From: an uncultured Christensenellaceae bacterium
GTDB taxonomy: Bacteria > Bacillota > Clostridia > Christensenellales > Pumilibacteraceae
Assembly (NCBI GenBank): GCA_910587595.1
Contig: CAJULQ010000004.1
Span: forward strand, 62,001 to 126,000
Reading direction: 5' to 3'
Length of the DNA stretch: 64,000 nt
Below are positions 29,342 to 36,373 of the stretch, piece after piece. The notes below the pieces were generated by a model that was given only the letters and a program-made list of their open reading frames with translations, was not told the origin of the DNA and did no database searches. The first letter of the stretch is position 1, and each line of letters starts with the position of its first letter. A program made the translations under genes and the position numbers.

Positions 29342-29890
29342 ATGAACAAAGACGTGGAAAGCGTTGTGCTCACCGAAGAACAGATCCGCGAAAAAGTGCA
29401 AGCCGCCGCCGCTTGGTTAGACGCCAAATTTGCGAAGTCGAGCCAAACGCCGCTGGCCATTAGCGTGCTTAAGGGCAGCGTGATGTTTTTTTGCGATCTG
29501 GTGCGCGCCATGCAAACGCCCGTGCAGATCGATTTTATGACCGTTTCGTCGTACGGCGCACAGACCGAAAGTTCTGGCATGCCCAAGATCGTGATGGATC
29601 TGGCCGCCTCGGTGGCGGGTCGGGACGTGATCTTGGTGGAAGATATCGTGGATTCGGGCAATACGTTGGTGACCATGCGCAATTTGATCATGGGCAGAGG
29701 GGCGCGCTCGTTTACCGTGGTGTCGCTGTTCGATAAGCCCGCCCGTCGCGCGGTGCCCGTGCAAGCGGACTATGCTTGTTTCGAAATAGGCGACGAATTT
29801 ATTGTGGGGTACGGGCTGGACTACGCCCAGCAATACCGCACACTGCCATACGTGGGTATTCTCAAACGCGAAGTGTACGAAAAGAAATAA
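29342..29890 (+). CDS. hpt: Hypoxanthine(-guanine) phosphoribosyltransferase
   Basis: 182 residues, usual length for bacterial HPRT. The PRPP-binding motif is VILVEDIVDSGNT near residues 96-108, and the C-terminal FEIGDEFIVGYGLDYAQQYR is diagnostic of the family. It converts hypoxanthine or guanine plus PRPP to IMP or GMP. The ATG at 29342 follows CAAAGGAGA. The purine permease gene follows after 23 bp, so uptake and salvage of purine bases are coupled. Confidence 0.95.
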   Translation: MNKDVESVVLTEEQIREKVQAAAAWLDAKFAKSSQTPLAISVLKGSVMFFCDLVRAMQTPVQIDFMTVSSYGAQTESSGMPKIVMDLAASVAGRDVILVEDIVDSGNTLVTMRNLIMGRGARSFTVVSLFDKPARRAVPVQADYACFEIGDEFIVGYGLDYAQQYRTLPYVGILKREVYEKK

Positions 29891-29913
29891 TTTACCCGCA
29901 AAGGAGGAATCAT

Positions 29914-31500
29914 ATGGAAGAACAAGACAATCTGTCGGCCGTTTCGAACGAAACGAACGACAACGCAAGCGTCCAAGCGGACGAGGCGACCGCGCCGTCG
30001 GCGCAAGAGGAACAAGCGCTCCAAACGGCGCAAGTTGCGGGGGGGGGTGAACCTTCTAAACCCGTCAACCGCGTAGACAAGTTCTTTGGGATCACAAAGA
30101 GCGGCTCCAACTTCAAAACGGAGATCATAGCGGGCATCACCACGTTTATGGCCATGGTGTATATCCTCATGGTGAACGCGGGCATGTTTTCGGGCGTGAT
30201 CGGCGGCAACGATCCGTTCGGCGCGGCGTATATCGCCACCGCGATCGGCGCCGTGGTGGGCACGATGTTCATGGCCTTGTTGGCGCGCATGCCGTTGGCG
30301 CAAGCGTCGGGCATGGGCATAAACGCGTTTATCGTGTTCACCCTCTTAGACGTGGGCACGGGGCTTACCTATGCCAACTGTATGTTGTTCACGCTCATTG
30401 AAGGCGTTATATTCGTGATCCTCACCGTTACGGGTCTGCGCAAAAAGATCTTCGAGGCCATTCCTCGCTCGGTGCGCTACGCCATACCCGTGGGTATCGG
30501 TTTGTTCATTGCGTTTATCGGCATGCAGAACGCGGGCATTATCGTGGACAACGGCTCCACGCTCGTGTCGTTTAAGTCGTTCAACGTGTTGGCCGACGGC
30601 TTTACGTACATAGGCATTTTGGCGCCGCTCGTAGCTATCTTGGGCGTGCTTGCCATTGCCGTGATGAGCAAGAAGAACGTGAAAGGCGCCGTGCTGTGGG
30701 GCATACTCGGTTCGGCGGCGCTGTACTACGGCTTGGCGGGTATCGGCGTTGCCGCCAAGGCTACGGGTTGCAAAGAGATTTTTACCGCCATCACCATGGA
30801 CAACCCGTTCAAAGCGTTTGCGGCTTGGGGCAAAGATTCGTTTGCCGCGGCTTTCCGCGACGGCTTCAACTTCGATACCTACCTAAGTATCGGCGGGCAC
30901 AACGCAGGCACGCTCGTGGTGGTGCTGTTAACCACCGCGCTGTCTATGTGCATGATCGATATGTTCGACACGCTGGGCACGCTATACGGCGCTTGCGCCA
31001 AAGGCAATCTGCTCGATGAAAAGGGCACGCCCATTCGCATGGAAAGAATGCTGTTCTCCGACGCCGCCGCCACTTGTATCGGCTCGATCGCGGGCGCGTC
31101 TACCGTAACCACCTTTGTGGAATCCTCGTCGGGCGTTTCGGCGGGCGGCAAAACGGGTTTCACCGCGTTAGTGACCGCCGCGTGCTTTTTGGCGGCCATG
31201 TTCCTAAGCCCCATTGCCAAGCTGATCCCCTCGGCCGCCACCGCCCCCGCGCTTATCTGGGTGGGCGTTTTGATGATGAGTTCGGTCACCAAAATCGATT
31301 GGACGGACTTTGCCGAGGCCGCCGTGGCGTTTATCACGTTTGCCGTTATGGCGTTTGGCTACAGCATAAGTAAGGGTATCGGCGCTGGCATGATCGCCTT
31401 TGTGGTGATAAAGCTTTGCACCGGCAAGGTGAAAGAAATTTCCATACCCACGTGGGTGATCACCGTGTTGTTCCTCGCCATGTTCGTGCTCACAAACTGA
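29914..31500 (+). CDS. NCS2-family purine base permease (AzgA/GhxP type)
   Basis: 528 residues with 12-14 predicted membrane segments. FKTEIIAGITTFMAMVYILMVN, QASGMGINAFIVFT and DMFDTLGTLYG are hallmarks of the AzgA-like branch that imports adenine, guanine or hypoxanthine. The first ~50 residues form an acidic, Gln/Ala/Ser-rich extension absent from most relatives. It carries a run of nine G (30039-30047), so a slip would cut the protein before its first membrane segment. AAGGAGG lies before the ATG at 29914. Cotranscribed with hpt and followed by a terminator. Confidence 0.92.
   Translation: MEEQDNLSAVSNETNDNASVQADEATAPSAQEEQALQTAQVAGGGEPSKPVNRVDKFFGITKSGSNFKTEIIAGITTFMAMVYILMVNAGMFSGVIGGNDPFGAAYIATAIGAVVGTMFMALLARMPLAQASGMGINAFIVFTLLDVGTGLTYANCMLFTLIEGVIFVILTVTGLRKKIFEAIPRSVRYAIPVGIGLFIAFIGMQNAGIIVDNGSTLVSFKSFNVLADGFTYIGILAPLVAILGVLAIAVMSKKNVKGAVLWGILGSAALYYGLAGIGVAAKATGCKEIFTAITMDNPFKAFAAWGKDSFAAAFRDGFNFDTYLSIGGHNAGTLVVVLLTTALSMCMIDMFDTLGTLYGACAKGNLLDEKGTPIRMERMLFSDAAATCIGSIAGASTVTTFVESSSGVSAGGKTGFTALVTAACFLAAMFLSPIAKLIPSAATAPALIWVGVLMMSSVTKIDWTDFAEAAVAFITFAVMAFGYSISKGIGAGMIAFVVIKLCTGKVKEISIPTWVITVLFLAMFVLTN
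30039..30047 (+). repeat. G9 homopolymer tract near the start of the purine permease gene
   Basis: Nine consecutive G at the end of the hydrophilic N-terminal extension. As read, the frame is intact. Confidence 0.85.
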
Positions 31501-31528
31501 CACGGTAAAAAAGTTTTCGTCAAAAAAA

Positions 31529-31554
31529 GGCACGGCGCGACCGTGTCTTTTTTT
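31529..31554 (+). terminator. Rho-independent terminator after the purine permease
   Basis: Seven-base stem GGCACGG / CCGTGTC, 5-nt loop, seven T. Confidence 0.85.
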
Positions 31555-31564
31555 ATGCGTCCCC

Positions 31565-31593
31565 TTGACAAACGCGCCCTTGTGTGGTATGCT
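31565..31593 (+). promoter_or_regulatory. Promoter of the tmRNA gene
   Basis: TTGACA at 31565-31570, 17-nt spacer, TATGCT at 31588-31593 with TGG directly upstream. Transcription would start close to the mature 5' end at 31604. Confidence 0.85.
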
Positions 31594-31603
31594 TAATGCC
31601 CAT

Positions 31604-31975
31604 GGGGGTGTACCGGCTTCGACGGGTCGGCGCGAAGCGGGAAAAGCAAGCGGCAGGGGCGGCTGCCTTAAAAACGCAAACAAAAATAAACGCTAACAAT
31701 CAAAAAGCGGCGAGCGCTCCCGCGCTTGCCCTTGCAGCTTAAGTTATAAGCTGTCGTCGAACATAGGAACATCGTCCGACTGTGCGAGGCGTAAACAAAG
31801 GACGAAGTAGCCGCGACGGGTCGTTTTTGCCCGCCGTAGCGAAACCTTAAAAAACTCGCGGTGCGCGATCTTGCTTTTTGCATCCGTTCCGCTAAATAAC
31901 CGCAAAAAGCTAAGCTTGTAGAAAGCCCGATTTATTCCGATTCGGAAAGGAGTTCAACTCTCCTCACCTCCACCA
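31604..31975 (+). ncRNA. ssrA: Transfer-messenger RNA (tmRNA, ssrA)
   Basis: 372 nt. The 5' end GGGGGTG can form the seven-pair acceptor stem with CACCTCC before ACCA at the 3' end (CCA at 31973-31975). The conserved start GTGTACCGGCTTCGACGGG and the T-arm GTTCAACTCTCC are visible. The tag reading frame most likely runs from GCT at 31692 to TAA at 31740-31742 and encodes ANNQKAASAPALALAA, which ends with the usual LAA degron. It rescues stalled ribosomes and tags the unfinished protein for proteolysis. The resume codon is inferred from the Ala start and the frame that ends in LAA. Confidence 0.95.
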
Positions 31976-32084
31976 GCAACGTGACGTTGCATCCAATGTC
32001 GCGTCAAAGCTTTGCGGAAGAGCAAACAGTATTTCCGCGTAAAGTGTGCGCATTTGTCACAGACAAATCCACCAATTCAAAAAC

Positions 32085-32131
32085 CCCGAAACATACGCCG
32101 TTATGGTGTTGCGTTTCGGGATTTTCTTTTT
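32085..32131 (+). terminator. Terminator downstream of tmRNA
   Basis: Stem CCCGAAAC / GTTTCGGG around a 20-nt loop, followed by ATTTTCTTTTT. Confidence 0.65.
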
Positions 32132-32139
32132 GAGCACGT

Positions 32140-32435
32140 ATGCACCCACACTGTGTCACCCCGAGCATGCGTGCCCTCCCACGCCCATGTCACCCCGAGT
32201 ACGCATGCACCCACACCCATGTCACCCCGAGCATGCGTGCGTATAGCAAACAGTGCAGTGCACTGTTTGTAGCTAAGCACGAGGGGTCTGCTTGTTGCGA
32301 AAGAAAAGATTTCTCCGCTCGCTCCGCTCGGTCGAAATGACAATAAAGGGAGCGGTGGCACTGCGGTCGAAATGACAATGTAGGGGACATGTAGCACTAC
32401 GGTCGAAATGACAAAGCGGGGCGCTACGAAATGAC
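32140..32435. repeat. Left copy of the composite repeat bracketing the first XRE cassette
   Basis: Several degenerate units of CACCCCGAGCATGCGTGC, CTGCGGTCGAAATGACAATG and a GATTTCTCCGCTCGCTCC core. Positions 32219-32378 match 33709-33870 nearly base for base, including a perfect palindrome with 11-base arms (CAAACAGTGCA / TGCACTGTTTG, one central base) at 32247-32269. Short open frames in this stretch are products of the repeats and not real genes. Nothing else is seen from the tmRNA terminator to the first cassette gene. Confidence 0.85.
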
Positions 32436-32452
32436 AGACGTCGCAGCACTAT

Positions 32453-32713
32453 TTAACGATCGTTTATTTGTAAGATTCTTTCTATTTCTTTCAGATCCGC
32501 AATAACACTGTCTATGTGTTCGAGGGTAACCGTTATTTTTTGGGGCGGTCTGCGCTTGTACAATGTGCATAGGTCTTTGCTGCTTACACGCTTTTGCAGT
32601 TTCATACATTGCCCCGATTTTTCTTTGTAAAAATAGGAGTGGCATTTTTCGTAATACGCCGTATAATAACAGCAACTTCTGCAAAAGCGATTGTTTTGTT
32701 TTTCTGTATTCAT
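32453..32713 (-). CDS. Small Cys-rich protein, second cargo gene of the cassette
   Basis: 86 residues. It has a four-Cys pattern with CRSCCYYTAYY near the start, then GQC and DLCTLY, followed by a basic linker and a C-terminal helix (DSVIADLKEIERILQ). It shares this layout with the protein encoded just upstream (CLYCGNYTGYY, GYC, DSCEYW, then a helix). Spacing of the Cys residues suggests a small zinc-ribbon-like domain. The ATG at 32713 is 4 nt after the stop of the upstream gene, with AGGAAGAA before it. AT-rich codon use differs from the chromosome. Function unknown. Confidence 0.65.
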   Translation of the reverse strand: MNTEKQNNRFCRSCCYYTAYYEKCHSYFYKEKSGQCMKLQKRVSSKDLCTLYKRRPPQKITVTLEHIDSVIADLKEIERILQINDR

Positions 32714-32719
32714 CAAGTT

Positions 32720-32995
32720 TTATTCTTCCTCTTGGCATTCTTGCAAGATCTGTCGAACAGCCGAAAGATTGGTTAAAAGATCATATAAAGTTTTTAGCGT
32801 GGCGTATTTTCGAATACGATTTCTGCGATAAGAGGTTCTCCAATATTCGCAACTGTCGCCACATGCAACGATCTTTTGGTGCTCAAAACAATATCCTTGT
32901 TTTAAGCTGTTAAAACGTTGTTCCCCTTTTGTGTAATATCCCGTATAATTCCCGCAGTATAAACATTTTTTGCTTTTTTGTTTGTTTTCTTCCAT
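32720..32995 (-). CDS. Small Cys-rich protein, first cargo gene of the cassette
   Basis: 91 residues. It carries CLYCGNYTGYYTKG, then GYCFEHQKIVACGDSCEYW, giving a four-Cys zinc-ribbon-like region, and ends in a helix (LLTNLSAVRQILQECQ). It is a paralogue of the following gene, with which it forms a two-gene operon. Its promoter on this strand is TTGACA (33065-33070 read in reverse), 17-nt spacer, TATAAT (33042-33047 in reverse), with an operator in the spacer. GGGAG precedes the ATG. The divergent XRE gene is the likely repressor. Function unknown. Confidence 0.7.
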   Translation of the reverse strand: MEENKQKSKKCLYCGNYTGYYTKGEQRFNSLKQGYCFEHQKIVACGDSCEYWRTSYRRNRIRKYATLKTLYDLLTNLSAVRQILQECQEEE

Positions 32996-33016
32996 AATAC
33001 TTTTACTCCCTTATTG

Positions 33017-33098
33017 TAAAATATGTCTTACACTTATATTCATTATACCATTAGACATGTCTTATGTCAATGATTTTTTGTAAGATTTATCTTATAAT
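33017..33098. promoter_or_regulatory. Divergent control region with three palindromic operators (cassette A)
   Basis: Three 14-mers related to TAAGACATGTCTTA start at 33017 (TAAAATATGTCTTA), 33051 (TTAGACATGTCTTA) and 33081 (TAAGATTTATCTTA). The middle one lies inside the spacer of the leftward promoter (TTGACA-N17-TATAAT, 33070 down to 33042). The right one overlaps the -10 box TATAAT at 33093-33098 of the rightward XRE gene. The left one lies in the leader of the Cys-rich gene. This fits autoregulation plus repression of the cargo by the XRE protein. Confidence 0.8.
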
Positions 33099-33104
33099 GA
33101 GCGT

Positions 33105-33317
33105 ATGAAAAATTTGTTTGCAATTCGATTAAGCGAATTTATAAAAGAAACGGGATTGAGTAAACGGAAATTTGCTGAAAAAGTCGGTGTATCCGCTGTG
33201 AGCGTTTCCGATTGGACAGCGGGGAAAATTCAGCCCAACGCGGAAAGCATTTACTTGGTTTGCAAAGCGTTTAATATAAGTTCCGATTATCTTTTGGGTT
33301 TAACAGAAGAAACGTAA
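33105..33317 (+). CDS. Small XRE/Cro-family repressor (cassette A), probably leaderless
   Basis: 70 residues, a single XRE helix-turn-helix: LSKRKFAEKVGVSAVSVSDWTAGKIQPNAESIYLVCKAF, ending SSDYLLGLTEET. The ATG is only 6 nt after TATAAT (33093-33098) and no ribosome site is present, so the mRNA probably starts at the ATG. The three operators upstream and the divergent cargo point to an autoregulated repressor. AT-rich compared with the chromosome. A second small XRE gene follows 74 bp downstream. Confidence 0.85.
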   Translation: MKNLFAIRLSEFIKETGLSKRKFAEKVGVSAVSVSDWTAGKIQPNAESIYLVCKAFNISSDYLLGLTEET

Positions 33318-33391
33318 ATGCGGTAATTACTGCAAACGTGTCTAAAAAATATTGAGCGGGGCTGTGTCCCGTGCGTTATTTAAGAAAACAT

Positions 33392-33595
33392 ATGAATAAA
33401 TTTGCGGAAAGATTAAAAGAGTTAAGAACGGAAAAAAGCATTTCTCAAAATGCGTTGGCAAAACAATTAAACATAAGCGTTGCGTGTATCAATCGATGGG
33501 AAAACAACTTGCGTGTGCCCAACATAGATAGCATTATTTTGTTATGCAATTATTTTTCATGTAGCGCGGATTATTTGATCGGTTTAGAAGATTAA
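33392..33595 (+). CDS. Second small XRE-family regulator in cassette A
   Basis: 67 residues: MNKFAERLKELRTEKSISQ, then a helix-turn-helix (NALAKQLNISVACINRWENN), ending SADYLIGLED. It is a separate paralogue of the gene before it. The frame is open back to a GTG at 33371, but the ATG at 33392 gives the family's normal start. The ribosome site is weak. Its role next to the first repressor is unclear; it may regulate another target or be a relic of a stacked cassette. Confidence 0.8.
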   Translation: MNKFAERLKELRTEKSISQNALAKQLNISVACINRWENNLRVPNIDSIILLCNYFSCSADYLIGLED

Positions 33596-33659
33596 ATAAA
33601 AAATTTAGTATCTATGGGAATGGCGGGCGCGGCAACGACTTGGGGCTATATCACCGCTT

Positions 33660-33946
33660 CATGGTTGCCCCACGCTCATGGCACCCCGGGCATGGTTGCC
33701 CCACGCCTATGTCACCCCGAGCATGCGTGCGTATAGCAAACAGTGCAGTGCACTGTTTGTAGCTAAGCACGAGGGGTCTGCTTGTTGCGAAAGGAAAGAT
33801 TTCTCCGCTCGCTTTGCTCGGTCGAAATGACAATGTAGGGGACATGTGGCACTGCGGTCGAAATGACAATGTAGGGGGGCAGTATGAATCTACGGTCGAA
33901 ATGGCAGAGTAGAAGTAATATAGCGCTGCGGTCGAAATGACAAAGT
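33660..33946. repeat. Right copy of the composite repeat bracketing cassette A
   Basis: 33709-33870 repeats 32219-32378 almost exactly (same palindrome at 33737-33759). It is then extended by further degenerate CTGCGGTCGAAATGACA units to about 33946, where a truncated XRE reading frame begins. No gene seen from 33596 to 33947. Confidence 0.85.
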
Positions 33947-33947
33947 A

Positions 33948-34046
33948 GAAAGCGGCAAGATCAATATAAGCTTAAAAACCGTTTTGCAATTGGCCGACGT
34001 TTTGGGGATAGCGCCCGAAACGTTCTTTCGGGATACTTCGGCCTAA
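33948..34046 (+). pseudogene. 3' remnant of an XRE-family regulator gene
   Basis: An open frame encoding ESGKINISLKTVLQLADVLG followed by IAPETFFRDTSA and TAA at 34044-34046. This is the typical last third of an XRE helix-turn-helix protein (end of recognition helix and following helices). No start codon or first half exists upstream, where the composite repeat begins at once. The gene seems to have lost its 5' part at the repeat junction. Confidence 0.75.
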
Positions 34047-34127
34047 TAATTATAAACCAAACGTGGCACGTTTTTGTCGCGCGCGCATACATACTATATA
34101 ACAAACACAATAGGCAAGGAGGTATGT

Positions 34128-34649
34128 ATGCCCAAACCCATGACGGAAGATCTGCCTTTTCCCGATCTGTCGGGACTGTGCGAGGACTGTAAAAACGCGC
34201 GCATCATCATGCCCGCGTATGCCGACGCCAAAGGCGAAATGACGGCTGTTCTGCAATACATATACCAAAGCATCCATTTCGGCGTGGCGGGCAACGAGCG
34301 GGTGGCGTCCGCGGTGGAAGATATAGCCATTGCCGAAATGAAACATTTGGATCTGTTGGGTGAGGCGTTGTTGCGCATGGGCGTCGATCCCATATACGTG
34401 CGCCGTCCGCCCGAACGGCGCGACTATTATTCGGCATGCCACGTGGTGTATGCCAAGCAACCGTCGGCCATGTTGGCGGCGGACATTGCCGCCGAAACAG
34501 AGGCCATTGCGTGCTACGAGCAAATGCTGTGTAAGGTAACCGATCCTACGCTCAGCGCGCTTATCAGTCGCATATTGTTAGACGAACGCTTGCACTTGCG
34601 CACGTTCAAACAACTGTATTGCGAAACGCTCGGCACGCCCATGCCCTAA
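34128..34649 (+). CDS. Ferritin-like diiron protein
   Basis: 173 residues. A four-helix bundle with metal ligands is visible: NERVASAVEDIAIAEMKHLD (E...EMKH) and AAETEAIACYEQ followed by ILLDERLHL (E...DERLH), the pattern of ferritin-like/rubrerythrin-type carboxylate-bridged diiron sites. It may handle iron or peroxide, or be an Mn-catalase relative. There is no rubredoxin domain. A Cys pair CEDC lies near residue 20. AAGGAGG lies 5 nt before the ATG at 34128. It is a single-gene unit closed by a terminator. Confidence 0.8.
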   Translation: MPKPMTEDLPFPDLSGLCEDCKNARIIMPAYADAKGEMTAVLQYIYQSIHFGVAGNERVASAVEDIAIAEMKHLDLLGEALLRMGVDPIYVRRPPERRDYYSACHVVYAKQPSAMLAADIAAETEAIACYEQMLCKVTDPTLSALISRILLDERLHLRTFKQLYCETLGTPMP

Positions 34650-34665
34650 AAGGCCGCAACGAAAA

Positions 34666-34696
34666 CGCACCCATGCGCTTTGGGTGCGCTTTTTTA
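34666..34696 (+). terminator. Rho-independent terminator after the ferritin-like gene
   Basis: Stem CGCACCC / GGGTGCG, 9-nt loop, then C and a T run. Confidence 0.85.
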
Positions 34697-34775
34697 TGAC
34701 GTCGCGCCCCAACGAGGCGGGGCGATCGCGCGGCAAAAAAAGGTCGAATGCCGTCAAACTGTGTCGCAAATTGGT

Positions 34776-34804
34776 TTGACTTTTGGGCGGGGCGGGGCTA
34801 TAAT
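34776..34804 (+). promoter_or_regulatory. Promoter of uraA-upp
   Basis: TTGACT at 34776-34781, 17-nt GC-rich spacer, TATAAT at 34799-34804. Confidence 0.85.
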
Positions 34805-34882
34805 AAAGTATTGGGGGCGGACAAGCCGCGGCTACACGCGCGCATGCGTCCGCCTACGCAAAAAGAAAGAGAGGAACCAAGG

Positions 34883-36373
34883 ATGAAGATGATTTACGGC
34901 GTGAAAGACCGCCCGCCCGTAGCGCGACTGATCCTATTTGCGCTACAGCAGTTGTTGGCCATTTTGGCGGCCACCATCACCGTGCCCATTGTGGTAAGCC
35001 AAAACACGGGCGTGTCAATGTCTATCTCGGCGGCGTTGTTCGGCGCGGGCGTGGGCACCGTGGTGTATCTACTGTTTACCAAGTTCCGCAGTCCCGTGTT
35101 TTTGGGCAGTTCGTTCGCCTTTATCGGATCGATGACGTCGGCGTTTGCGGGCGCGTCCACGGCGTCGCTCGGCTATCTGGGCGTTTTGATCGGCGCGGCA
35201 TTGGCGGGCGTTATTTATGTGATCATTGCGCTGGTCGTCAAGTTCGCGGGCACCAAATGGATCGATAAGATCATGCCCGCCGTGGTGATCGGCCCCACCG
35301 TGGCTATTATCGGGTTGTCGTTGGCGGGCAGCGCCATCAAAAACTTGATGAGCGGCAACGGCGCGATCTTTAACGGCGCGGGCGCCTACGACGTGAACCT
35401 CAACATGGGCTTGTGCCTTGTGTGCGGAATAGTCACGTTGGGCGTTACGATCATCTGCTCGGTGTTCGGCAAAAAAACGTTCAAAATGATCCCCTTTATC
35501 ATCGGCATACTGTCCGGCTATGCGCTGGCGGCTATCTTTACGGGGATCGGTCATGCGGCCGACGTTACGGCGCTCAAGATCATCGACTTTTCGGGTTTTA
35601 AGCACATGCAGTGGTACCCCGACTTTGCGTTTATAGAGGCCTTTAAGGGCAAGTACGGCGGCGGGGTAGGATCGTATATCGGCACGGTGGCCGTGGCCTA
35701 TGTCCCCGTGGCGTTCGTGGTGTTTGCCGAGCACTTGGCCGACCACAAAAACATTTCATCCATCATCGAGCACGACCTATTGAAAGATCCCGGCCTCAGC
35801 CGCACGTTGTTGGGCGACGGCGTTGGCTCGGTGGCGGGCGCGTTGTTCGGCGGTTGCCCCAACACGACCTACGGCGAGTCGGTGGCATGCGTGGCCATTT
35901 CGGGTAACGCCTCGGTCATCACCATATTGGTAACGGCATGTATGGCCGTCGCGTTTTCCTTCATTGCGCCCTTTGTAACGTTCTTGGCAACCATACCGAG
36001 TTGCGTGATGGGCGGCGTGTGTATCGCGCTGTACGGCTTTATCGCCGTGTCGGGCTTAAAGATGATCCAAAAAACCGACCTCAACGACAACCGCAATCTG
36101 TTTACCGTGTCGGTGGTGCTCATTGCGGGCGTGGGCGGTCTTGCGCTCGAATTCGGCAAGGTGACGCTCACGTCGGTGGCGTGCGCGCTCATCTTGGGCA
36201 TTCTTACCAACCTTTTGGTGAATATAGGACATAAAAAGCAAACGGCGGCGGCGCAAAGCCAACCGGCGGAGCAGACCGACGCGCCTACAAAAAACGTTGC
36301 GGCCGACACGGCAAACGATACGGCCGAACAGACCGCCGCGCCGCAAGAGGAGGAAAACCATGAAAGCGTATAA
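34883..36373 (+). CDS. uraA: Uracil permease, NCS2 family
   Basis: 496 residues, about 14 membrane segments. Family features are QQLLAILAATITVPIVV at the start, the central GCPNTTYGES loop near residue 325, and the conserved helix FAEHLADHKNISSII. The last ~45 residues are a Gln/Ala/Thr-rich acidic tail not needed for transport. It imports uracil, which the downstream uracil phosphoribosyltransferase converts to UMP. The stop codon lies 14 nt inside the upp gene. The ATG at 34883 follows a GAGAGAGGA stretch. Confidence 0.94.
   Translation: MKMIYGVKDRPPVARLILFALQQLLAILAATITVPIVVSQNTGVSMSISAALFGAGVGTVVYLLFTKFRSPVFLGSSFAFIGSMTSAFAGASTASLGYLGVLIGAALAGVIYVIIALVVKFAGTKWIDKIMPAVVIGPTVAIIGLSLAGSAIKNLMSGNGAIFNGAGAYDVNLNMGLCLVCGIVTLGVTIICSVFGKKTFKMIPFIIGILSGYALAAIFTGIGHAADVTALKIIDFSGFKHMQWYPDFAFIEAFKGKYGGGVGSYIGTVAVAYVPVAFVVFAEHLADHKNISSIIEHDLLKDPGLSRTLLGDGVGSVAGALFGGCPNTTYGESVACVAISGNASVITILVTACMAVAFSFIAPFVTFLATIPSCVMGGVCIALYGFIAVSGLKMIQKTDLNDNRNLFTVSVVLIAGVGGLALEFGKVTLTSVACALILGILTNLLVNIGHKKQTAAAQSQPAEQTDAPTKNVAADTANDTAEQTAAPQEEENHESV

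Noticed and set aside
32012..32397. Short His/Pro/Cys-rich open frames in the repeat region
   Set aside because: They are translations of the repeated CACCCCGAGCATGCGTGC units and have no ribosome site or conserved domain.
32140..33946. Possible CRISPR array
   Set aside because: The repeated units are degenerate, irregularly spaced and palindromic; there are no unique spacers of constant length and no cas genes.
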